DNA of 58,997 bases from UBA10210 sp964408425 (GCA_964408425.1 CAYOZI010000002.1:1-58997), one strand, 5' to 3'; counted from the stretch's first letter, positions 9,162-17,087 are shown. The notes: generated by a model not told the origin, from the letters alone. A program made the numbers and translations.

Positions 9162-9261
9162 NNNNNNNNNNNNNNNNNNNNNNNNNNNNNNNNNNNNNNN
9201 NNNNNNNNNNNNNNNNNNNNNNNNNNNNNNNNNNNNNNNNNNNNNNNNNNNNNNNNNNNNN
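9162..9261. other. Assembly gap, 100 N
   Basis: A run of exactly 100 N, the conventional placeholder for a gap of unknown size. It removes the start and promoter of the hydrolase and whatever lies beside the 3' end of tRNA-Val. Confidence 0.99.
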
Positions 9262-9263
9262 AG

Positions 9264-9370
9264 TGGGCCCGCGGAGAATCGGACTCCGAATCTTCACCGT
9301 GTGAAGGTGACGTCTTACCAATGTCGAAACTGCCACAAATGAATGCGGAAGTTTTTTCGACTACGGGCCC
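9264..9370 (-). tRNA. tRNA-Val (CAC) with a 35-nt intron in the D-loop
   Basis: Minus strand, 107 nt. Acceptor GGGCCCG pairs with CGGGCCC, discriminator A. The anticodon arm TCACC-TTCACAC-GGTGA gives anticodon CAC. The D-arm is interrupted. GTCG/CGAC forms a 4-bp helix, with a 3-nt AAA bulge on the 5' strand and an inner helix AAACT/AGTTT continuing into CCGCA/TGTGG; ATT after CGAC is the opposite bulge. Cuts AA^A and AT^T excise 9321-9355 and leave a D-loop AATGGTA with A14, A15, G18, G19 and A21 in place and a 72-nt mature tRNA. The outer helix is weak (relaxed motif). The T-loop reads TCCGATT, so the nearly invariant U55 is C. Confidence 0.8.
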
Positions 9371-9415
9371 TGACTGTAAAAAAGATTAAGCCTGAAAGAA
9401 AATAAAAAGGGCGTT

Positions 9416-9802
9416 TTAAGCCGGCTGCCCTTCGCCCGATTCGGATGAAGACTCCGCCTTTTCCGAAGCGGCAGGCTGCTGCGTCTGGATAGCGGGCTGG
9501 GCTGGCTTGGAGGGCTTGTACCCGTAATTCGGCCTTACTCCCCTGAAGCGGTCTGACTGCTGGCGTTCCTTCGCCCTCTGCAATTGCTCCGCCTTCTTCT
9601 GGAATATCCTTCCGTGCTTTCCGCAGGAAATGCAGTACGTAACTTCTCGCGTCAAAACGCGGTTGTAAGTCTCGGAATAAACGTCCTTCCTCTCCAGAGG
9701 ATTGGTGAAAATCGGCTTTTCAATGGAAACCGCTTTATCCCTTCGCACCTGGCGGCCGCACTTTTCACACCTTACGAGAGTCTCTCTCCCACGATGACCC
9801 AT
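9416..9802 (-). CDS. rps26e: Ribosomal protein eS26
   Basis: 128 residues. Start chosen at ATG 9802 (MGHRGRET) with GGGGTG 8 nt upstream; the frame extends further but without family resemblance. Core features of eS26: CEKCGR with VRRDKA, then YCISCGKHGRIF, i.e. two CxxC pairs forming a zinc site. Residues ~80-128 are a Gln/Pro/Ala/Ser tail that is longer than usual. A small-subunit protein near the mRNA exit channel. Last gene of a minus-strand run (antiporter, nadD, phosphoesterase, eS26). The basic, compact domain matches eS26 length once the tail is removed. Confidence 0.88.
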   Translation of the reverse strand: MGHRGRETLVRCEKCGRQVRRDKAVSIEKPIFTNPLERKDVYSETYNRVLTREVTYCISCGKHGRIFQKKAEQLQRAKERQQSDRFRGVRPNYGYKPSKPAQPAIQTQQPAASEKAESSSESGEGQPA

Positions 9803-9885
9803 TTTAAACACCCCTGAATCCAAAAACGCAAAACGAGCGGAATTAATTTGTGAAAAACGGTTAAAAAACCCTCTTTTTAGTATAG

Positions 9886-10623
9886 TCAAAGGTTTTTCAG
9901 CACGCCGAGCTTTTGGCCGGACAAGAGGAAAACCTGCGCGTAGGGCAAATCAGCGTTTTCAGTTTTCAGGAACGGCCCCAGGTTTTTCTCTCGGTTTACC
10001 GCCATGCCGCCCGCGAGAGAGCCGAAAGCGGGGAACAAAACCCATTTTTTGCCTCCCCTCAAGCCTATTTTCCTGTTTTCCTTGGTTTTCCCCATCATCC
10101 AGACCGGAGTGCGGTAGGAAAACCGTTCTCCACCCTTCCCCTCGCTTATCTCCACTAGAGGATGCATGTTTCCGAGAAGGAAAACGTCCGCGTTTTCCAA
10201 AATTTCCGTTGAAGGCAAGGCATGCCCGTGGAACAGCCCGTACTTCACTCCTTTTTCCTCGATCAACATACCCTTCGCTTCAATTACCTTCACTTCTTTA
10301 AACTCTTCCAACTGCGAATCGTGATTGCCTTTTATGACGAGAATGTTTTTGCACTTCAAGAGCTTCAAAAATTTCTTTAAAACCCAGAATTCCTTGTTCT
10401 TCAACCCGTAGAAATCGTGCTTGAAATCGCCCAGAACGATAATGCGGTTGCATTTTGTTTGCTTAAGCAGTGAATTGAGTTTTTTCGCCTCGAGCTCAAA
10501 GTTGGAAACGCTTATTCCCTTCGCTTCCAGCTCCAATTCCACGCCCACGTGCGAATCGGAAATAATCAGGTTTTTTCCAACGACCGCTGCAGCTTGGCCC
10601 GCTATGAACTTCAATCCTTCCAT
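9886..10623 (-). CDS. ICC-like metallophosphoesterase (COG1407 type)
   Basis: 245 residues. Calcineurin-like metal-binding motifs in order: ISDSHVG (~22-28), VLGDFKHD (~64-71), IKGNHDS (~98-104), LFHGHALP (~132-139) and a GNMHP motif (~154-158). This arrangement matches the archaeal ICC-like phosphoesterase family often found with DNA repair or helicase genes; the substrate is unknown. Its start overlaps the end of nadD by 13 bp, indicating translational coupling. Confidence 0.85.
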   Translation of the reverse strand: MEGLKFIAGQAAAVVGKNLIISDSHVGVELELEAKGISVSNFELEAKKLNSLLKQTKCNRIIVLGDFKHDFYGLKNKEFWVLKKFLKLLKCKNILVIKGNHDSQLEEFKEVKVIEAKGMLIEEKGVKYGLFHGHALPSTEILENADVFLLGNMHPLVEISEGKGGERFSYRTPVWMMGKTKENRKIGLRGGKKWVLFPAFGSLAGGMAVNREKNLGPFLKTENADLPYAQVFLLSGQKLGVLKNL

Positions 10624-11213
10624 CCGTACAAACCTTTTTTCCTTATGTAAGAGAACACTTGTGGTGGAACGAGTTTTTTTACCCGCGTGTTCTTCTCCAC
10701 CAGCAGTTTCCTGACTTTCGTCGAGGAAATGCCCGATTTTTTAACGGTCGATGGAAGGAAAACCAGTGTCGCTTCCAGCGATTCCAAGAATCTTTTTGAA
10801 GGCTTTTTGAATCCGGGGCGCGGGTAGATGACGAGAGGAAGGGCTTTTTTCAATTTATTCCATTTTCCCCACATTGGAAAATCCTTCAAGAGCTCAGCCC
10901 CGAAAATCCAGGAAAACTCGTGCCGGGGAAAGCGTTTTTTCAAAAACCAAGCCGTGTCGGCAGTGTAGTTCTTCTTTCTCAAAAAACGGATTTCCAAGCC
11001 GCTCGCCTTAATCCTCTTGTTTTTCAGGGTTTTGACGGCGATTCGCGCCATTGCCAGCCTGTGCTTCGCAGGGATTTCCGGCTTTTCCTCCGCGTGCTTG
11101 AAGCAAGGCATGAGCCAAACCTCGTCGAAACCCCGCTTCAGCACTTCGCTTGCGACCATCAAGTGCCCGTAGTGCGGCGGATTGAAGCTTCCCCCCAAAA
11201 CCGCTATCTTCAT
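10611..11213 (-). CDS. nadD: Nicotinate-nucleotide adenylyltransferase
   Basis: 200 residues. Transfers AMP from ATP to nicotinate mononucleotide, giving deamido-NAD in NAD synthesis. The N-terminal nucleotidyltransferase signature GGSFNPPHYGH (7-17) and the C-terminal ISSTKVR motif are the two ATP-binding elements; LMPCFKHAE is the family strand. The pattern and length are those of bacterial NadD rather than the shorter archaeal NMN adenylyltransferase. The gene overlaps the phosphoesterase downstream and lies 10 bp after the antiporter gene. A related NMN-specific activity cannot be excluded. Confidence 0.86.
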   Translation of the reverse strand: MKIAVLGGSFNPPHYGHLMVASEVLKRGFDEVWLMPCFKHAEEKPEIPAKHRLAMARIAVKTLKNKRIKASGLEIRFLRKKNYTADTAWFLKKRFPRHEFSWIFGAELLKDFPMWGKWNKLKKALPLVIYPRPGFKKPSKRFLESLEATLVFLPSTVKKSGISSTKVRKLLVEKNTRVKKLVPPQVFSYIRKKGLYGWKD

Positions 11214-11223
11214 TTTTTACAAC

Positions 11224-12141
11224 TCAAAAGATTCCTTCGAAAGCGAGCATGGCAGCCAGGAAAATAACGTATGCAGCCAAAAGCACGACGCCTTTCTTCT
11301 TGTCCAAAAACCTCGTTTGCAGCAACCCCGCTACCAATCCTGCCGCCACCAGAAACAGTATTGCCAGAAAAAGGAAGTTTGAATTGAGCAAAGGCTTGGA
11401 GAAAGAAGCCAGGCCCAGGACGAGCGTTGAATTTACTACGGTAGAGCCAACTGAATTTCCAATTGCCAGAGAGTAGTTTCTCTTCCGCACGGATTGTAGG
11501 TTTACCATCAATTCGGGAAGTGTAGTTCCTATCGAAATGATGGTTGCGCCCACGATCACGCTTGAAACCCCGAGCAGGGAAGCCAGGAAAACCGCGGATT
11601 TCACGGCGAAATCCGCCGAAACCAAGAGAAGGATTATTCCGAAGGCGAAAAACAACGCTGCAAGCCACGCTTTGTTTTTCGAAACGGTTTGCTTGGTTTT
11701 GTCGGAACGCTGTTTCAAAGCCAGAACCGCGTAAGCGGCGAAAATCGCCAGCAGCAATACAGAAGTCCAGAAGCCGGGGAAGAACAAGAGCAAGAAAGGC
11801 GCGAGGGCGGCGAGAACCAGGAGGTTGGCGGATTTCCAAGCGTCGCCTTCCGAAATCTTGAATTGCGAAGCCAGTGCCGCCGCTCCTAAAACCAGCGTAA
11901 TGTCGGCTATATTCGCCCCGAGAACGTTTCCGGCTGAAACGAGAGAAGCGTTTTCGAAAACCGAGGTTATTGCGATGGACAGTTCCGGCAGGGAAGTGGC
12001 TACGCTCACCAACAGGAAGCCCACGACCAGTTCGCTCACGCGGAAGTAATTCGCTATTTCAAGCGAATTGTCAACCACCAATTCCGAAGCGCGGGCTAGC
12101 ACTATGAGTGAAACCAAAAGCAAAATCAGTTCGGCTATCAT
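11224..12141 (-). CDS. Sodium/calcium exchanger family membrane protein (YrbG type)
   Basis: 305 residues with about ten hydrophobic segments. The two alpha-repeats typical of CaCA cation antiporters are visible: SVATSLPELSIA with GNVLGANIADI (~50-85) and SIGTTLPELMVN with GNSVGSTVVNST (~207-240). These supply the acidic ion-binding residues. Exchanges Na+ or H+ for Ca2+ across the membrane; the actual ion pair is not predictable. First gene of the antiporter-nadD-phosphoesterase-eS26 run. Confidence 0.9.
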   Translation of the reverse strand: MIAELILLLVSLIVLARASELVVDNSLEIANYFRVSELVVGFLLVSVATSLPELSIAITSVFENASLVSAGNVLGANIADITLVLGAAALASQFKISEGDAWKSANLLVLAALAPFLLLFFPGFWTSVLLLAIFAAYAVLALKQRSDKTKQTVSKNKAWLAALFFAFGIILLLVSADFAVKSAVFLASLLGVSSVIVGATIISIGTTLPELMVNLQSVRKRNYSLAIGNSVGSTVVNSTLVLGLASFSKPLLNSNFLFLAILFLVAAGLVAGLLQTRFLDKKKGVVLLAAYVIFLAAMLAFEGIF

Positions 12142-12145
12142 GAAT

Positions 12146-12161
12146 AAGACAAGCCTGTCTT
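12146..12161. promoter_or_regulatory. Inverted repeat AAGACA-agcc-TGTCTT upstream of antiporter gene
   Basis: A perfect 6-bp inverted repeat with a 4-nt spacer, 5 bp upstream of the antiporter ATG (minus strand) in a 54-bp intergenic gap. It could be an operator, or a weak hairpin ending the gene at 12196-13287. Short enough to be chance. Confidence 0.3.
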
Positions 12162-12195
12162 GGAATAAAAAAAGCCCTGCAAAACGCCATTTCCG

Positions 12196-13287
12196 TCAAG
12201 GCTTGTAAAAATGCGGTTGCAAGCCGTATTTTTGCAAAAGCGCTTTCGGGCTTCCGCCGGCTTTCTTGAAATAGGAGTGAACTCGCGCCGCGGTTTCAGC
12301 CGTTTGTTTCGCCTCGTCTGCTGCCCGAAGCAATTCCTCCTGCTTGGCGTTGAGCTTCTTGAGTTTTTTCATGAACTCCGCCCGCTCTTCCTTCGAATCG
12401 GGAAAACGCCCGGCTTGCGTTTTGTAATACGCCCTGAATTCAGCCAATTCCCTTTTCGCTTTCGAGAGGGAGTCGAAAACGGATTTGACGGAACCCGGCT
12501 CGGCCAGAAACGGCTTGTCGCGCAATTCCGAAGCGATGTCGAGCTCTTCCAGCACCGCGTCCGGAACCGTTTTTAGTTCGTGCGGCGCCGCGGCCGCTTT
12601 TTCCAGCTCGTCCGCGATTTTCCTTGCAAACTCGCCGCTCAACAAACCGGCTTTCTCCGAATCGCTGGTGAAAAAATTGCGCCGTATCTTTCGGTGGTAG
12701 TCGAACATCAGCATGAAATGGTCTAGGTTCAAGTCCGGAACCGAGGGAGGCACGAGGTCCAGGAAAGCCTCGCGTTTTTTCACTGTGTTCAGGTGGGCTT
12801 CGCGCGCCACTGCCGGGAGTTCGAGCGTGGCGACGAGCCGCTTCGGCTTTTTCCCTTCCTCCAGCCGGTCTGAAGTTTCCTCGTGAAGCAGAAAGCTTAT
12901 GGGACTGTCGCAAACCCCGGCCATGAGCTTGTGGCGGTAAAACGAGGCGGGATACTCGTGCAACCGCCTTTTTTCCGGCGGGTAGAACACGTCGGTGGAG
13001 GAATTGTGAAAATCGATTATGTGCTCGTCCTTCCTGCCGAGCTTGTGCAGGCTTTCGCCGTAATCCGCACTCTTGTCCAAAAACCCAGTTACGGCCTTGA
13101 CGAACTTCGGGTCGGCCGGTTTTTCGGGTTTGGGAAGCAGGTAGAGTCTTTCCGAACGCAATTCCTTCGGCGTTTCGATTATCCTCACTGAATGCCCGCG
13201 GTTCTTCAAAATCTCCGCGACTTTCCGCGCCATTACTGCGGCGGGCATTTCCTTGTATTCGAGCAAAGTCCTGAAGACGAACTTCAT
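12196..13287 (-). CDS. Unrecognised protein with C-terminal coiled coil
   Basis: 363 residues from ATG 13287 (MKFVFRTLLEY); the frame extends to 13332, which would overlap the neighbouring gene, so the internal ATG is preferred although it has no obvious ribosome-binding site. N-terminal ~180 residues show alternating strands and helices with IIDFHNSSTD and ETSDRLEE; residues ~265-340 are Lys/Glu/Ala-rich with heptad-like spacing, a likely coiled coil. No signal peptide or membrane segment. The FHN(S) segment is reminiscent of hydrolase/peptidase metal sites, but no family is assigned. Confidence 0.65.
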   Translation of the reverse strand: MKFVFRTLLEYKEMPAAVMARKVAEILKNRGHSVRIIETPKELRSERLYLLPKPEKPADPKFVKAVTGFLDKSADYGESLHKLGRKDEHIIDFHNSSTDVFYPPEKRRLHEYPASFYRHKLMAGVCDSPISFLLHEETSDRLEEGKKPKRLVATLELPAVAREAHLNTVKKREAFLDLVPPSVPDLNLDHFMLMFDYHRKIRRNFFTSDSEKAGLLSGEFARKIADELEKAAAAPHELKTVPDAVLEELDIASELRDKPFLAEPGSVKSVFDSLSKAKRELAEFRAYYKTQAGRFPDSKEERAEFMKKLKKLNAKQEELLRAADEAKQTAETAARVHSYFKKAGGSPKALLQKYGLQPHFYKP

Positions 13288-13324
13288 GATAGGGGTTATA
13301 TGGGCTTCAGGATAATTAAAAACG

Positions 13325-13843
13325 CTATTCAAAAGAGGAGTTTGTGGAATTCGTTTCGTTCGAAGGCTGGACAGCCAAGATTTTTGGCTGTTCCTCCAAA
13401 GGCTCTGGAGGAAGCGCGGCGGCTATTTCCGGCCCTTGAGAATCTTGAACGGCTTTAGGCGTTGAAGAAAAAGGCTGGGGGAAAAAGCCCCCTTGAAGCA
13501 CTACCAACGCGCCTGCCGACGCGATTACCACTGCAAAAAGCGAAAGCAAAACCCAAAGCCTCTTTCCCTGGTCCGGATGCAGTACGGCCTGCCCTTTTTC
13601 CGTTAAAGCAAAATAAACCCATTTTCTCCCTTCATCTGCGCGCTCCACCAAACCCGCTATCCTCAAATTTTCAAGATGCTCGCTCGCCGCCTGCACTGAA
13701 ATCCCGATGGCTTTCGCTATTTCGCTCGCCGTGCTGCGTTTCTTGTCCAGTTCCTTGAGGATTAAAACCCTCTTTTCGCTCGCCAGGGCTTTGAAGGAGC
13801 TGGAGTCCAAGACCACTTTGGAGTCGTCGGAAGTTTGGGCCAT
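13325..13843 (-). CDS. ArsR-like winged-helix regulator with C-terminal membrane anchor
   Basis: 172 residues. Residues ~15-90 form an ArsR-type winged helix: FKALASEKRVLILKELD, recognition region STASEIAKAIGISVQAASEH, wing GRKWVYFALTEKG. One hydrophobic segment at ~97-117 (WVLLSLFAVVIASAGALVVL) is followed by a ~55-residue Pro/Ser/Asn tail with sequons (NST, NSS) near the end. Topology implies a cytoplasmic DNA-binding domain and an exterior tail, so it may respond to a membrane or surface signal. Targets unknown. The 85-bp region upstream holds a likely promoter. Confidence 0.8.
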   Translation of the reverse strand: MAQTSDDSKVVLDSSSFKALASEKRVLILKELDKKRSTASEIAKAIGISVQAASEHLENLRIAGLVERADEGRKWVYFALTEKGQAVLHPDQGKRLWVLLSLFAVVIASAGALVVLQGGFFPQPFSSTPKAVQDSQGPEIAAALPPEPLEEQPKILAVQPSNETNSTNSSFE

Positions 13844-13928
13844 TAGAAGAAAACCAGTTTCAACGGTTAAATAGGGTTTTCGGTTTGTTCAGGAAGGCGG
13901 TTGAAAAAAAAAGTCCAAACGCGTTTTT

Positions 13929-15014
13929 TCAGCGTTTTTTCGTTTTTTCCCCGCGCATGTAAACCGTGCGGATGGGGAACGGAATGTCAATGCCGTGCTT
14001 TCGGAATTTTTCCAAAACCAAGCCGTGAGCTTCGTTGATCGCCTGGAACCGGTCGGCGTAGGTTTTCGTCTGGAAAATATAGAGGTAGTTCAAAGCCGAA
14101 TCGCCGAAGCCGTTGAAGCGGATTATCGGCTCGAATTCTTTCACTACGGCGGGGTTTTTCTTTTTCAAATCCTCGTCCGCCTCCCTCAGCGCTTTCTCGA
14201 CTTTAGCAACTTCCGAATCGTAAGACACTCCCACGGGTATCACCACGCTTCTTCCCCCGCCGGGCAGCAAGTCGTAGTTCACTATGACGGAATTCGCTAT
14301 TTTGTCATTGGGAATGACGTAAGTGACGTTTCCGGGGGATAATATGCGCGTCGACCTCCAGCCTATCTGCTCCACGTTTCCCGTCAACCCCGCTTCCGAA
14401 TCCAGCGAAATCCTGTCGCCAACGCGGATGGGCTTGTCTGAAAGGATGTACAATCCGGCGAAAAAGTTGGCGAGAACGCTCTGCAAAGCCAATGCCACCG
14501 CCAAGCCGGCGATTCCCAATCCTGCGAGCAAAGGCCCTATTTCCACGCCCAACTCGCTTAAAACTATCAAGACTGCAACGCTGTAAACGCCGATTTTGGA
14601 AAGCTTGCGCGCGAGAGGAAAGATGTTTTTGCTTATCGAAACCTTCCGCTTTAAATTAGTCTCGTCGCTTTCGGAAGAGTACCACTTGAAAAACCCGTCG
14701 ACGACAGCCCCGCCCGCGTATCCGGCTACGAGAATCAAAACCAGGAAAAGCCAGTCTTGCAACTCTCGTTCCAGAAACGAAAATTCGGGGAACGAGAACG
14801 ACAGTGCCGCGTAAACCCCGAAAACCAGCAGGAAAGCCCGGAACGGAGAGCGCAAGTGCTCGAACAGGAAGTCGTCGAGAGTGGTTTTAGTCCTGGTTGT
14901 TAGTTTTCTGAACAGCTTTTCGAACAAGACTAGCAGCACGTCGGCAATAATCACCGACACTACGATTATCCCCAGGGAAATCGCCGCGTTCGTCCAAGTT
15001 ATTTGAAAGAGCAT
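13929..15014 (-). CDS. mscS: Small-conductance mechanosensitive channel (MscS family)
   Basis: 361 residues. N-terminal hydrophobic segments (~10-30, 55-75, 90-108, 140-160) precede the pore helix GLGIAGLAVALALQSVLANF (~170-190), rich in Ala/Gly as in MscS TM3. The beta domain follows: VGDRISLDSEAGLTGNVEQIGWRST and VIPNDKIANSVIVNY. Opens under membrane tension to release solutes. A basic tail RGEKTKKR ends the protein. It is near the trehalose genes, compatible with osmotic balance, though not in an operon with them. Confidence 0.93.
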   Translation of the reverse strand: MLFQITWTNAAISLGIIVVSVIIADVLLVLFEKLFRKLTTRTKTTLDDFLFEHLRSPFRAFLLVFGVYAALSFSFPEFSFLERELQDWLFLVLILVAGYAGGAVVDGFFKWYSSESDETNLKRKVSISKNIFPLARKLSKIGVYSVAVLIVLSELGVEIGPLLAGLGIAGLAVALALQSVLANFFAGLYILSDKPIRVGDRISLDSEAGLTGNVEQIGWRSTRILSPGNVTYVIPNDKIANSVIVNYDLLPGGGRSVVIPVGVSYDSEVAKVEKALREADEDLKKKNPAVVKEFEPIIRFNGFGDSALNYLYIFQTKTYADRFQAINEAHGLVLEKFRKHGIDIPFPIRTVYMRGEKTKKR

Positions 15015-15107
15015 TATTCACACCACTGCCGAAGGAGAATTGGAGATTGGATAACGCAAAGGTTGTTTTTAAATTGTCATTTCACGCCGAGCCAGGTGAA
15101 AACGCCC

Positions 15108-16049
15108 TTACTGCCTTTCCGTAAGCATCGAGGCTATCAACTCACTCAACCCGTCGCGCGGCTTTACCCTCGCCTTCCACCCCAGGATCGTTTCCGCTTT
15201 TTTCGTGGAGAAAACTCGGTCTACTGTAAACCTTCTCACGCTGTCCCTCGAAACGGCTATGGAGCCTCCGAAGAATTTTCGTTTCAACTCGTAAAAGNNN
15301 NNNNNNNNNNNNNNNNNNNNNNNNNNNNNNNNCACAGCCTCTATCCCCTCCCTCTGCGTCAGCGCCTCCCCGCTTATGTTGAACGTTTCGCCAACCGCCT
15401 CTTTCTTTTCCAAAGCGAGGATGACCGCATGCGCCAAGTCATCCACGTGCACTACCGCAAAACGCGTTTTCCCGTCCCCGATTATGGGAAGGCGGCCTTT
15501 GCGAATCGCTTTTACAAGCGGCGAAAGGATTTTTTCGAAGCCCAAGCCGTAAACGACGGGAGGGCGCAGAATAACGAAAGGAACGCCGGTTTTTTTCAAT
15601 TCGATTTCGGCTTGAAGCTTGCTTTCGCCGTAAGCGTTTTCCGGACAGGGAGCATCATCCTCTTCAACGGGAAGTTTCTTGGGGTTGTGGAACAATGCCG
15701 AGGAGGAAATGAAAACGAATCTTTTGAAAGAAGGGTTTTTCGCGCAGGCCAACGCCAGTTTTCTCGTCGCATCCACGTTTACTGCGAGAATCGTTTGCCT
15801 CGGCGCGCGTTCGTCTATGACCGCCGCCAAGTGCACGACCGCGTCTATTCCTTCCGCAATGGAGTCGAAAGCAGGCTGTTCCCCTTCCGCCAAGTCCAAA
15901 ACCATTATTTCGAGCGGGGCGTCTTTGAACGCCTCCCTAACCTCTTCCGCATTCCTTACGACTACGCGTACAGTATGCCCTTTTTCCAACAACGCGGGAA
16001 TAACGTGCCTTCCGACATGACCCGTCGCGCCCGTCACCAAAACATTCAT
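15108..16049 (-). CDS. NAD(P)-dependent epimerase/dehydratase (extended SDR), internal 35-N gap
   Basis: About 313 residues from ATG 16049 (MNVLVTGATGHVGRHVIP); the longer frame to 16118 runs close to the tRNA and lacks family resemblance. Rossmann motif TGATGHVG at ~5-12, catalytic YGESK, HVDD segment. A run of 35 N (15298-15332) falls in the C-terminal half; both sides stay in the same frame, so the gap length is probably right. Acts on a nucleotide sugar or similar substrate, not specified. It stands apart from the glycan locus. Confidence 0.82.
   Translation of the reverse strand: MNVLVTGATGHVGRHVIPALLEKGHTVRVVVRNAEEVREAFKDAPLEIMVLDLAEGEQPAFDSIAEGIDAVVHLAAVIDERAPRQTILAVNVDATRKLALACAKNPSFKRFVFISSSALFHNPKKLPVEEDDAPCPENAYGESKLQAEIELKKTGVPFVILRPPVVYGLGFEKILSPLVKAIRKGRLPIIGDGKTRFAVVHVDDLAHAVILALEKKEAVGETFNISGEALTQREGIEAVXXXXXXXXXXXXFYELKRKFFGGSIAVSRDSVRRFTVDRVFSTKKAETILGWKARVKPRDGLSELIASMLTERQ
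15298..15332. other. Assembly gap, 35 N inside SDR gene
   Basis: 35 N within the epimerase gene; reading frame is preserved across it. Confidence 0.99.
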
Positions 16050-16120
16050 TTTCCAAAACCCACCGTAAAGTCCACTGCAGGGAATCTTTAATAAACTTAG
16101 TTTGCGCAAATTATTCACAC

Positions 16121-16289
16121 GCAGGGGTAGCGAAGCCTGGTCAACCGCGATAGCCTCAAGTGACTTCTTTCTTTTAGGAAAAGAAAGAACTCAACCAGAA
16201 AGAAAAACTGGAAAATAAAAAAGGAAAAGCGAATTGTCTGAGCGAGCTATTCTCTTAGGAGTTCGGGGGTTCAAATCCCTCCCCCTGCA
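16121..16289 (+). tRNA. tRNA-Leu (CAA) with 84-nt intron at canonical position 37/38
   Basis: 169 nt. Acceptor GCAGGGG/CCCCTGC, discriminator A; D-arm GCGAAGCCTGGTCAACCGC; anticodon stem ATAGC/GCTAT with loop CTCAAGA after splicing, anticodon CAA. The intron 16161-16244 sits in a textbook bulge-helix-bulge: outer stem ATAGC/GCTAT, bulge AGT, 4-bp helix CTCA/TGAG, bulge CGA, inner helix GAC/GTC; cuts AG^T and CG^A. Long variable arm and T-arm GGGGG-TTCAAAT-CCCTC. The intron itself has two A/T-rich hairpins (TTCTTTC.../GAAAGAA and CCAG/CTGG). Mature length 85 nt, no encoded CCA. Confidence 0.93.
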
Positions 16290-16293
16290 CTTT
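16273..16293 (+). repeat. attL-like repeat in 3' end of tRNA-Leu
   Basis: The last bases of tRNA-Leu and its flank (AAATCCC, five extra bases, CTGCACTTT) recur without the five bases at 17088-17103, beyond the toxin-antitoxin pair. This resembles integration-site repeats at tRNA 3' ends. Confidence 0.35.
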
Positions 16294-16337
16294 TCAGACT
16301 CTAGAATAATAATAGGGTCTTCATCTAAGAGAAATAC

Positions 16338-16368
16338 GTATATATATACTCATCAGGGTATAAACTTA
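16338..16368 (+). promoter_or_regulatory. TATA elements before toxin-antitoxin pair
   Basis: tatatatata-type sequence at 16338-16348 and gtataaac at 16359-16366 lie 20-45 bp before the GTG at 16384, suitable archaeal TATA boxes. Confidence 0.45.
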
Positions 16369-16383
16369 TTAGGGGTGTTGAAT

Positions 16384-16656
16384 GTGAGAAGCCAAGTGCA
16401 AATCGAAGTTGTGCATTACCCTACTTTAAAAACGGTTATGGCCGTCGAAGAAGTTGTAAAAAAGGCGGATACTGCAGTAAGCAGGAACCAGATTATCGCT
16501 AGATTGCCCACTAAGCCAATGCGCTCGACGTTGAATGTTGCCTTGGATTACTTGGAAAAACGTGGCATGGTGTTGGAAACCAAAAAGGGCTTTGTTTGGA
16601 CGTTCAACCCCAGCAAGAAACTAGCCAAGGCAGAAGAGCAGGGACTGGAAGTGTAA
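16384..16656 (+). CDS. Winged-helix protein, probable antitoxin partner
   Basis: 90 residues from GTG 16384, chosen because AGGGGTG lies 6 nt upstream; the frame runs back into tRNA-Leu and that part is not coding. Body: YPTLKTVMAVEEVVKKAD, then SRNQIIARLPTKPMRSTLNV and LDYLEKRGMVLETKKGFVW, a compact winged helix. It ends 6 bp before a RelE-like gene, as in antitoxin-toxin pairs, and would bind both DNA and the toxin. The antitoxin role is inferred from context and from similar small winged-helix/RelE-like pairs in archaea. Confidence 0.6.
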   Translation: MRSQVQIEVVHYPTLKTVMAVEEVVKKADTAVSRNQIIARLPTKPMRSTLNVALDYLEKRGMVLETKKGFVWTFNPSKKLAKAEEQGLEV

Positions 16657-16662
16657 ACTGCT

Positions 16663-17061
16663 ATGATTGAAAAGCGAGTGAGCGTAAAGCTACTCGGCGA
16701 AGCCAAAGATGAGTACCTAGAACTTCAGGAAGCCGTAAGGAAAGAGCACGAAAAAGGCATTGCGAGCTCTTTCCACCAGACGCTCCTCAAGTCTATAGAT
16801 TCGAAGATTGTCTTGCTCAAAGCTAACTACGATTACGGAACTCAAATCCCAAGAAAGCTTATCCCGCGCAAATACCAGCTTGAATATGAGGTCACGAACC
16901 TGTGGAAGGTGGACTTGGCGGCCTATTGGAGACTGGTGTACACGCTCAAACAACCCCAAAGCGAACAAACAGAAATTGAAATTATTACGATTTGGCTCGA
17001 CGTGCTAGACCTTGTAGACCACAAGAAATACGACAAAATCTTCGGCTACAAGAAAAAGTAA
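16663..17061 (+). CDS. RelE/ParE-like toxin
   Basis: 132 residues. Helical front (AKDEYLELQEAVRKEHEKG), then the C-terminal strand set EVTNLWKVDLAAYWRLVYTL and IEIITIWLDVLDLVDHKKYD, ending FGYKKK. The LWKVDL...YWRLVYT pattern with a terminal DHKxYDKxFGY is characteristic of archaeal RelE-superfamily proteins, which are ribosome-dependent or similar growth inhibitors. Leucine codons are mostly CTN, unlike the TTG-rich neighbours, hinting at transfer. It could be a stand-alone member without toxicity. Confidence 0.62.
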   Translation: MIEKRVSVKLLGEAKDEYLELQEAVRKEHEKGIASSFHQTLLKSIDSKIVLLKANYDYGTQIPRKLIPRKYQLEYEVTNLWKVDLAAYWRLVYTLKQPQSEQTEIEIITIWLDVLDLVDHKKYDKIFGYKKK

Positions 17062-17087
17062 AACGCCGCAGACTCTAGTTTGTTTCT

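Noticed and set aside
16234..16383. N-terminal extension of the winged-helix antitoxin
   Set aside because: It begins inside tRNA-Leu; GTG 16384 has a good ribosome-binding site.
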